Of a stretch of 64,000 nucleotides of DNA, positions 8,696 to 16,104 are shown piece after piece. Every line of letters begins with the position of its first letter. Positions within the stretch are counted from its first letter, which is position 1. Location of the stretch: the NCBI GenBank assembly GCA_016699715.1, contig CP065007.1, positions 1,798,001-1,862,000 of the forward strand, in the 5' to 3' direction. Source of the stretch: Candidatus Competibacteraceae bacterium (GTDB taxonomy: Bacteria; Pseudomonadota; Gammaproteobacteria; Competibacterales; Competibacteraceae). Position numbers and translations under genes: made by a program. The notes under the pieces were generated by a model that was given only the letters and a program-made list of their open reading frames with translations, ran no database searches and was not told where the DNA came from.

Positions 8696-9009
8696 TTTGA
8701 TTTTCCGATTCGAAAGTGGAGCGGTTGCTGTGGTCAGTCTCGTTCATCCGGGAGCAGCGTATCGAAAAAAAAGCGATTTCGCATCCCGATCAACCTCGCT
8801 CCCCTTCGAACCGGCTTCCCGCCTCACTCGTACACCGACGCCTTCAACCGCCGTGAGGCCACCGGCGGCGGTGCTCTATTTCCGTCTGGCCGACATTCAT
8901 GTCCAGTAGATCGAAGACAGCGAGCACCCCATGCACGGGGTAATCAAGACGCCGATCAGCCAGGCAGCAGCGACGCTGCGGTGGCGCGGAGAATTGAAGC
9001 GCTCAAAAA
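8696..9009. other. Intergenic stretch with a short relic of the AAA+ gene 3' end
   Basis: No gene is supported in these 314 bases. Bases 8815-8847 match 24294-24326, the end of the double AAA+ ATPase gene, at all but two or three positions; on the minus strand this reads RRLKASVYE-stop against RRGKASVYQ-stop. This suggests a relic of a related ATPase gene or a recombination scar at the left edge of the accessory block. Confidence 0.4.
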
Positions 9010-12000
9010 TTAGGCTTTGAACCGCAGTACTTCCACACTTATCTTGCTTTTCTTACAGTTAAATATCTTCCGATCCCCCTTCTCGGCAGCCAGATCATAA
9101 AGCTGCCGCATGAACGCGAGTCCCGCGACCGCTTCTTCCACATCCAGCACGCCGGGGGGCGCATCTAAAAGTGGTCTCGGCAGAAAAAGGACCGCCTTGC
9201 AACGGGCGCGAGTGATGGCGACGTTGAGGCGGTTCCGCCCGTAGATAAACGCCGCTTCGCGCAGCGCAAATTCGGGGTCCGAAACACCATAGGAGATCAG
9301 GACAGCTTCGGCCTCCTGACCTTGCATTTTCTCCACCGTATCGACGAACGGATTCGTCAGCCCCTTGCGGGCAATTGCCTTGCGGATCGCGGCAATTTGA
9401 ACGTGGTGAGGACTCACGATGAAGACACCGGGTCCGTCTTTTCCGGTGCCGTGGAAGAAGTCCCGGTCATTGGCATAGGGCGTCCCAGCAACCGTGACCA
9501 TACCATTCCGCAGCGCGCGCGTTAATCCCGCGACCAAGCGCGCTTCCAACAAATTTTCCTTACCCGCATCCACCCCGTCGAGCACCACCATCACAAACGG
9601 ATATTGGGGGTCGAGGCAGTGCTTGGCGAAGCGACTCATGCCATCCGCCACCGCCCAACGGAGTTGCTGGGTCGCAATCTCGTCCGTAGCGCACCTGTAT
9701 TGATCGCCGTAAATGAACTCAGCCGCAATGGATGTCAGAGTGGCGTTCATCCGCCAGTTTTCATGGAGCTGCAAGCCGAGCGCGGCGTGCTGGTCCACGC
9801 GCAATGCAGTCAGGATGGAGCCGTGGATGGCGGGACCCTTTACCGGGTCTGGCCATTCGCCCTTGACGATAGGAGGAAGTTGCTGGTGATCACCGGCGAG
9901 CAGCAGATGGCCCTCTTGGTGACGAAGCGTTAAAGGAATACAGGCTTCAGAAAGTCGTACTTGGCTGGCCTCGTCAATAACGACGAGGTTGAACACTTGG
10001 CCGGGGCTGGCTTTAATGCAGGCGTAAACCGTGGCGCCGATCACTACCTGATCCTGTCCCAAGATCTGGTTGCGGAACTTCGGGTCAACCTCAGTAACGG
10101 ATTCTGGTTTTTTATCGCCCCTCCATTCTCCGGCTTTCCACACAGATACATTCGTGGTGGTGAAGCATGTCTGGAGGGTGCGAGCAACGCTTTTCAATAC
10201 GTTCTCGATGGCAGCATGGGTAAATGCGGTCACGAGTATACGAAAGGGTTTCTGCTCAACGTGATGCGCGGCTACCAGTGCGGCTATCGCTGCGCCAATG
10301 AAATGCGTTTTTCCAGTCCCCGGTGGGCCCCAAACGACGGTACTTTCATAGTGGCGTAGCGCTTGGAATGCCTTGTTCTGACTGGGAGTCAGCGAAAGCG
10401 AGGGAATGCTCGCAGCAACCCGTTTTTCCACCGGTGTATTGAGTGAACAGGGGCTTGATGAAGGGGCTTGCAGGGACGTGACCAGCAATTGCGGGCCAGA
10501 GCGGTCAAGACTGACCAGCCAGCGGATCACCCTATCGGTGTTGTAGTCAATGAAACGGGGGTGCATCACATAGCGCTGGCCGGCCTCTGCGAATCCTGTG
10601 CTGAATTCCTGGCTCCAGGCTACTTGCAAGGTCTGAGGAATCCCGGCACTGTCGGTGCCCACCTTTTCAATGCCCACAATGGCGCGATGTGGTGATTTTT
10701 TACCGTAGTAGCTCTTGTCCCGGCAGTAGTAATCAGGGAATCGTAACTGTGCGAGCCGACCATAGTCGTCGTCCGCCACGAGCAACCAGTTGGGCATGGT
10801 GTTTTCATCGAGGGTAGCAGGACCTTTTACGATCTTGAAGTGATCGCCACCTACAGCCTCCAGTTCAATAATTTTGTCCTGTGCTCGCTGGATTTCGCGC
10901 GCCTCGGCCCGCGTTGCCTGTATCTCCAAGCAGGACATCATGCTCTCGAAACGGCTAAAAAACGCTAACTGGGCCAGCAGTGGCGATTGGATGCCGCTGG
11001 TACCCGGCATTGTGAATTTCGGTGGCCATGCTACGAGTTGCGCCCCTGCTTGCTGGCGTAATGCGAACAGGAGCGCACGGCTTGCATAGAGCAAGTCTCT
11101 GCCGTTATTGCGAACAATGGAGAAGTCCTGCTGACCATCCCAAACCTTGTGAATTCCGTCCGGTCGCATCGCGTGACCCAGCGGAAAATGAACGTGAGGA
11201 TTGCGGGCGTAGGTAAAGGAGCTTCCGAGGGCGGCGAGCGACTCCGGCAGGGTATAGCTGGTATCGACGGGCAGGGCGATCAACTGGGCTTGTGCCGATA
11301 ACAACACGACCAGCGGGTAGGCCACGGGTTCTTCTGGGTGTTGTTCGATATTGACGAGATCAGGACTGGAGAAGTGGAGCAGCAGACGCATGGCGGCTTG
11401 CTGGATCGCCGGATCAGTCAAGGCTGTCATGAGTAATCGGCTGAATACCGCACGCTCCCGTTCGTTGTGAACGTAGCACTGCAAGGTCAGTTGATTCTGC
11501 CAAGTCCGGTTCTGGTTGTAATTGGCGACATTCTTGAAGAGCGTGTTGAGGTAGGTCACTACACCGGAAACAATCGTAGGTACCTCGCTGCGTGACTTAG
11601 CCACCCACACCGCCGGCTTAGGTAGGTCTGTCTTACCGGTAACCGGCTCTCGCAGATTCTCCCGCACGGAAACCAGTACCCCGGCAAGATAACAAGTTTC
11701 CTCCAAGGGTTCCTCTTGGGCCGTGAGAAAAACCGCGACGTTCTCGCCGATGGGGAGCAACATGGACCCCGCACCGTGAATAATCGGCTGGTCTTGAACA
11801 AACGCGGTGGTCTGACCCCGGAGGAGGTGACCGCGACCGGCAAGGGAAGCGCAACGCGCTAGCGTGTCGTCGGCGGTGGGCTGCGCTAACCAGTGGTCGA
11901 GATCATCGACGGTGGTGACGCCTTGTTTACCCAGAAAGCGCTTGCCAAACCCGGTCAAACCCGCCAAGCGCGAGATGTTGTTCGTCGTGCGCGTTTCAGC

Positions 12001-12768
12001 GCGACAGTGATTAAAATAGTCGCACCATTCACACCGAAAATGTAGATGCCATGCAGCTTGATCCGCCGGATTAGAGCAAATCCGTGATAGGTCTTGACGG
12101 AGCAAACGGATCACATGCGGGCGCACGGGATTTAGGTCAACATTAAGCGGTGTGTCGGTATTTCCAAGCCATACACTGCCCGTAGCGACATCTACAACCC
12201 CGTCAATGCCTTCGGCGGCGATAATGGCTTCCAGTTGCCAAGCGTAAAGCAGGATTTGGATGCGATGGATGGCTTTGGCGGTATCGCCGCGCTTGATATC
12301 AATGACCCGGAATCGGCGTTGTTGGCCGACCGTCTCGATGGCAATCAGATCCGGGTGATTATCGGAGAAACGGATTAGAGCGGAGTTGATACCGAAGCGT
12401 GTGTAGAAGGAATCAGGCGCACGTAATGAACCTTGGTAGATAAAGCTCCCGGTCTTAGCGGTGCGGAGGGCATCAAGGGTTTGGTGACGATCAAAGCGAC
12501 GATCACGCACTGGAGTATCGGGCGTACCACTCGCTATGAGTACCTTGCCTTTCAGCAATTGTTCGACAACCTGTTCTTCCCAGCCATACCCTGCTTTTTG
12601 AATTGCATCCATCACTGGGCTGGTATCTGGCTGGTGTTGCGGGACACCCTCTGCTTTTCTATTGGGGTCTGGTGTAGCGGAGAAGCGCAGAAAACGCTCA
12701 CAGTCGTGGAAGAAATAACGCGCAATGCGTGATGGACTCATGCGAAACGGCGGCATTATGGAAGGCAT
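9010..12768 (-). CDS. Dna2-like Fe-S RecB-family nuclease fused to SF1 helicase
   Basis: About 1250 residues. N-terminal ~270 residues resemble the TM0106/Cas4-type RecB nuclease: RVIDIKRGDT supplies the D and K of the catalytic core, and one Cys near residue 23 (HDCERFL) plus CEWCDYFNHC near residue 250 make a four-cysteine set expected to hold a 4Fe-4S cluster. The C-terminal third is a SF1B (Upf1/Dna2) helicase: Walker A GPPGTGKTH (~813), VIDEAS (~927), LLAGDHQQLPP, VEKMQGQEAEAV and NVAITRAR (~1182). It lies four bases after the DUF3883 gene, so the two form an operon. True start may be one of the Met codons within the first ten residues. Likely acts on DNA in anti-phage defence or repair; the exact system is not recognised. 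Confidence 0.85.
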   Translation of the reverse strand: MPSIMPPFRMSPSRIARYFFHDCERFLRFSATPDPNRKAEGVPQHQPDTSPVMDAIQKAGYGWEEQVVEQLLKGKVLIASGTPDTPVRDRRFDRHQTLDALRTAKTGSFIYQGSLRAPDSFYTRFGINSALIRFSDNHPDLIAIETVGQQRRFRVIDIKRGDTAKAIHRIQILLYAWQLEAIIAAEGIDGVVDVATGSVWLGNTDTPLNVDLNPVRPHVIRLLRQDLSRICSNPADQAAWHLHFRCEWCDYFNHCRAETRTTNNISRLAGLTGFGKRFLGKQGVTTVDDLDHWLAQPTADDTLARCASLAGRGHLLRGQTTAFVQDQPIIHGAGSMLLPIGENVAVFLTAQEEPLEETCYLAGVLVSVRENLREPVTGKTDLPKPAVWVAKSRSEVPTIVSGVVTYLNTLFKNVANYNQNRTWQNQLTLQCYVHNERERAVFSRLLMTALTDPAIQQAAMRLLLHFSSPDLVNIEQHPEEPVAYPLVVLLSAQAQLIALPVDTSYTLPESLAALGSSFTYARNPHVHFPLGHAMRPDGIHKVWDGQQDFSIVRNNGRDLLYASRALLFALRQQAGAQLVAWPPKFTMPGTSGIQSPLLAQLAFFSRFESMMSCLEIQATRAEAREIQRAQDKIIELEAVGGDHFKIVKGPATLDENTMPNWLLVADDDYGRLAQLRFPDYYCRDKSYYGKKSPHRAIVGIEKVGTDSAGIPQTLQVAWSQEFSTGFAEAGQRYVMHPRFIDYNTDRVIRWLVSLDRSGPQLLVTSLQAPSSSPCSLNTPVEKRVAASIPSLSLTPSQNKAFQALRHYESTVVWGPPGTGKTHFIGAAIAALVAAHHVEQKPFRILVTAFTHAAIENVLKSVARTLQTCFTTTNVSVWKAGEWRGDKKPESVTEVDPKFRNQILGQDQVVIGATVYACIKASPGQVFNLVVIDEASQVRLSEACIPLTLRHQEGHLLLAGDHQQLPPIVKGEWPDPVKGPAIHGSILTALRVDQHAALGLQLHENWRMNATLTSIAAEFIYGDQYRCATDEIATQQLRWAVADGMSRFAKHCLDPQYPFVMVVLDGVDAGKENLLEARLVAGLTRALRNGMVTVAGTPYANDRDFFHGTGKDGPGVFIVSPHHVQIAAIRKAIARKGLTNPFVDTVEKMQGQEAEAVLISYGVSDPEFALREAAFIYGRNRLNVAITRARCKAVLFLPRPLLDAPPGVLDVEEAVAGLAFMRQLYDLAAEKGDRKIFNCKKSKISVEVLRFKA

Positions 12769-12771
12769 GGC

Positions 12772-15036
12772 TTATTCGTCCCCGTCGTCGGGTCCGACGA
12801 GTGGCTCAGATGGCTCTGTTTCAGCTTTATCCCGCCAATGGCATGCGTAGAGATAGAATCGGCGTGTTCCCTTTGCAGGATTATGGATGCGAATTACACA
12901 TGGATGGTCGGTTCCGATGTTATCTACAACGTAAAGCCACCAGTCACCTTCCTTCATACGTGCGTCATCAAACTGGCGGCCTGTCATGGTCACTGTCGCG
13001 TCATTTTCCCAAGTACCTTGGAGACCTTTGACTTCAATCTTACGCTCATGACCCGATGAGTCGTCGACACTCGACACATCGTACCCGGCTTGATTGCGGG
13101 TGGCAATCGTAGGTGTACGTCCTTCTCCCTGTTCGTATTCAAAGACTTTCTGGCGAGCGTCAGTATCATCTTTCGAGAGTTTTGATTCGCAGGCTAATTT
13201 TTCCTCTTCCTCCTCTTCGCTTCTTGGGCCATCAATAAGGAAACGGTTCGGTGCCTGTTTCACTCTACCCATAAATCGAGATATAGCAGGATCAACAATA
13301 GTTTTAATTCTATTAAACCATCGGCGCTTATCAATTCTCTCAACGTCTTCTCCCTTGCCTTCAGGTTCATTTAGATTGGGTGGGGGCACTGGCGGCAAAG
13401 GTGGTGGAGATTCTACTTGTCGCAAATTAATAATCTCTTCGGGAGTTGTGGGTTTAACGGTTTTATTAGGGTTTTCTACCTTGGTATTGGGTTCCATCTC
13501 AAATTCTGGCACCCCCAACTCACGACAGAGTTGTTCGTATTTGCGATTGAAGGTCTTGTCATTATCGAGAAGAGGGAGAAGGTCCAAGAACCGAAGCCCT
13601 CGGGCGTTACCTCCGAGTCGTAAGGCTTGCTGGACCAATGGCCGGAGATCAGTCGCCCATGTTACGGACCGATCTCCCACGACATACATGGACTTATCAC
13701 CATCCCATCTAGCGTCTAGATTATCCTCGTTCGGTTCCCTGCCATCGATGCTGAATGTTCTACTGATGGACTGGACAGAATAGAGGGTGAGTTCAGTGGT
13801 AGAAAGCTCATCTTCCTCTTCATCTTGGCCGTGAGCATTTATTATGGCCTTAGTAATGAGACGGAGCCGTTGAGTTTGCTCGCTCAGGCTGCTTTTATTG
13901 CCATAAATATCGACATTTAAACTGAATCGCTGACCATCAGACAGACGGCTGATTCCAAGAAGTCCGATTAAATTATTAACATTGATATCTTTCTTCTTGA
14001 AAATCCAGGCTTCTAAACAAATACTATCGTTATCACGCAGGCACGCTGCCTTCTCTGGAGCATCGTTCCAGACAGGCTCAGGGTTTGTACTAGGTAGCGG
14101 CAACCATTTGCCGTGATAAACTCCAGGTTGACGACAAAAAAGTTGCATCTTTCCGCCTTCACGAATCGCTTTGATCTTGGGCCATACCGACGGTTCGTCC
14201 GCAACTATGCGCCAAGCAGACACGACTTGCTTTTGGACATGAAAAGCGTTCTGCTGGGCAACCGCGCTCCATACCCATTCGAGGTAATCAGTGGCTTGAT
14301 CGGCTGTAGTTCTCTCGGGAATTTCTAAAATTTCAACTAACTTCGTAGCAAGATCAGCTAATAGAGTATCTGCTACTGCAACCAGAAATCCTTTAAAATC
14401 AAATTGACCTTGAGAAGAATTGCCCGATAACAGCCGTGTTGACCCAATTCTGGTTTTCCCATCGCAGCAGGGATTTTTAACTGGAATCAAGTCATGCTTA
14501 CGGGCATTTTTCTTCAGACGTTCAACATCGAGTTGTGTATCATTGAGAATTTCACGCCATAGATCTACCAGTATTTCATTGGAAGTTTCAGAGTGCTTAA
14601 CTGCGTTAATCAGCCTATCCAATGGACCATACTGCCGTACATCTTTACCAAAATTGACAGCTTCTCTCAGAGGCTCCAGTCCTTTTCTGGTTGCATCATC
14701 CAGATCAGCAACTGGAGCATCCGGATTGTCTTGATCAGGCCACAGCAGCACATCTTTTGGCTTGACTACCCCCTCACCTTTTGTCGGTACCCAAGCCTTA
14801 TCTCTCAACAACTCGATCCAGTTTTGGCATTGATGATTAGAAGCGGTGCTAAGTTCAACATAGGCACGTCTTTTGTCGGTAATTATCCAGGAAACATAGG
14901 TTTTTGTTGGGAAGAATTCATAATTGTGGGTTCCAGTGCCTTTTGTTTCACTGTGATCCGTTTTCGAGTATTCTCCCAGTGCAAGTACCTTAGCAAAAGC
15001 ACAGGCACGAGCATGATCAAAGTTGCCATTCTTCAA
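12772..15036 (-). CDS. 3' half of IS-split GHKL ATPase gene, DUF3883 domain
   Basis: 754 residues from a TTG codon, but this is the C-terminal part of a larger protein whose N-terminal part is at 16105-18788. The frame continues upstream to the IS target site at 15090. The last ~150 residues form a DUF3883 domain: GYDVSSVDD, then HERKIEVKGLQG, giving the D...ExK pattern of PD-(D/E)XK nuclease-like folds, followed by VVDN and RIHNP. A Pro-rich linker (PPPLPPVPPPN) precedes it. Base composition is clearly more AT-rich than the nif region, a sign of transfer. The helicase gene follows after three bases. Whether this fragment is translated alone is unknown. Confidence 0.85.
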   Translation of the reverse strand: MKNGNFDHARACAFAKVLALGEYSKTDHSETKGTGTHNYEFFPTKTYVSWIITDKRRAYVELSTASNHQCQNWIELLRDKAWVPTKGEGVVKPKDVLLWPDQDNPDAPVADLDDATRKGLEPLREAVNFGKDVRQYGPLDRLINAVKHSETSNEILVDLWREILNDTQLDVERLKKNARKHDLIPVKNPCCDGKTRIGSTRLLSGNSSQGQFDFKGFLVAVADTLLADLATKLVEILEIPERTTADQATDYLEWVWSAVAQQNAFHVQKQVVSAWRIVADEPSVWPKIKAIREGGKMQLFCRQPGVYHGKWLPLPSTNPEPVWNDAPEKAACLRDNDSICLEAWIFKKKDINVNNLIGLLGISRLSDGQRFSLNVDIYGNKSSLSEQTQRLRLITKAIINAHGQDEEEDELSTTELTLYSVQSISRTFSIDGREPNEDNLDARWDGDKSMYVVGDRSVTWATDLRPLVQQALRLGGNARGLRFLDLLPLLDNDKTFNRKYEQLCRELGVPEFEMEPNTKVENPNKTVKPTTPEEIINLRQVESPPPLPPVPPPNLNEPEGKGEDVERIDKRRWFNRIKTIVDPAISRFMGRVKQAPNRFLIDGPRSEEEEEEKLACESKLSKDDTDARQKVFEYEQGEGRTPTIATRNQAGYDVSSVDDSSGHERKIEVKGLQGTWENDATVTMTGRQFDDARMKEGDWWLYVVDNIGTDHPCVIRIHNPAKGTRRFYLYACHWRDKAETEPSEPLVGPDDGDE

Positions 15037-15090
15037 AATTTCGTCCCACGGGCCGATAGTGGTTTCAAATATATATATTTTTATAAAAGT

Positions 15091-16104
15091 TACGCGATGT
15101 TCGACTTTTCAGGCGATCAGGCTCTCAAACTGCAGGTCTGACCGACCGATTTGCCGGTTCATGAAAATACCCAAGGTGTGCGCCAAGATTTTTCGGGCGA
15201 TCCGACTCGTCAAGTGCCAAACATCCCGCGCCCGGATTTTCTCAAAATGAAACTGCTCGGTCAGTTGACCGATGACGGTTTCCACGAGGCGGCGGGTTCT
15301 CGTCAGTTGTTGGATGATCCAAGGCGCACGGGAATCGGCCATGTTCGCCCGCAAGGGGGTTTGCAAATCGATCCCCGTGGTTGCCAGTTCCGCCTGAAGA
15401 CAGGCGCTCAGGTATCCCTTGTCGCCAATGACCAAGCCGTGAACGCCGTCCGTCAAATCCCAAAGCGCTTCGCGTTCATCACCGGCGGCGGGGGTCACCG
15501 TCCACGCCGTGATCACGCCATCGAATGTGATCATCAAGTGACCATGAAGTCCATAATAATACTGCTTTTTTGCCGCGCAATAGCCGAAGCCGGCCGCCTC
15601 GGGAAAACATCGGCATTGCGGGGCACGGGTCAGCATACACACCGGCATGGGGCAGCCATCGACGAGGTGAATAGGGTCCGTCACCGCCCCCAAGTCGATC
15701 AGCAGATGCCGATGCAGCCGCTGTTTGACGACCCAGAGATTGGCCGCTTGCTGGGCAAACGTGGTTCGCGATCCGAGTCTTGGAAACCACGACGGCCAAT
15801 GACGACGGAAATACTTCCAGATGCCCACATCGGTATCCAAACCCAGAAACTCACCCACCACCTCCATGGTGATCACTTCGCTGTCCGCCAACTTCGGGGC
15901 AAAACCACGCTGGCGCAAGCGATGATCCCCAGCAGGGCTTCCAGGTGTTCTTCTACCCAGCAAAACACCGTGATGATAAAGTCTTCAAGCGGCATGGCGG
16001 TCTCTCCGTGCGGTTGAGGTGGTTGGTTCCTCTCAGCTTAGCTCGCACCGTCATGCCGCATCGGTCTGCCCTCATCTCTCCTCGAAAAAGTCGAACATCG
16101 CGTA
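15091..16104 (-). mobile_element. IS982-family insertion sequence (1014 bp)
   Basis: Ends are inverted repeats TACGCGATGTTCGACTTTT (15091-15109) and its complement ending at 16104. The element is flanked on both sides by the direct repeat AAAGT (15086-15090 and 16105-16109). It carries one transposase gene on the minus strand of IS982 type. It sits inside the GHKL-DUF3883 gene, in the same orientation; removing the element and one AAAGT copy leaves a single open frame. Confidence 0.92.
15109..15995 (-). pseudogene. IS982-family transposase, one-base frameshift near N-terminus
   Basis: DDE transposase. Catalytic acidic residues are placed in VDGCPMP (D), GDKGY (D) and RRLVETVIGQL (E); GEFLGLDTDVGIWKYF near the start and FHFEKIRARDVWHL near the end are family blocks. 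From ATG 15995 the frame reads MPLEDFIITVFCWVEEHLEALLG and then needs a -1 shift at a run of four C/G (15927-15930) to continue as DHRLRQRGFAPKLADSEV. Without the shift only the downstream frame (start codon near 15963) is open. It may be a recent inactivating mutation, a sequencing error at a homopolymer, or programmed frameshifting. Confidence 0.85.
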
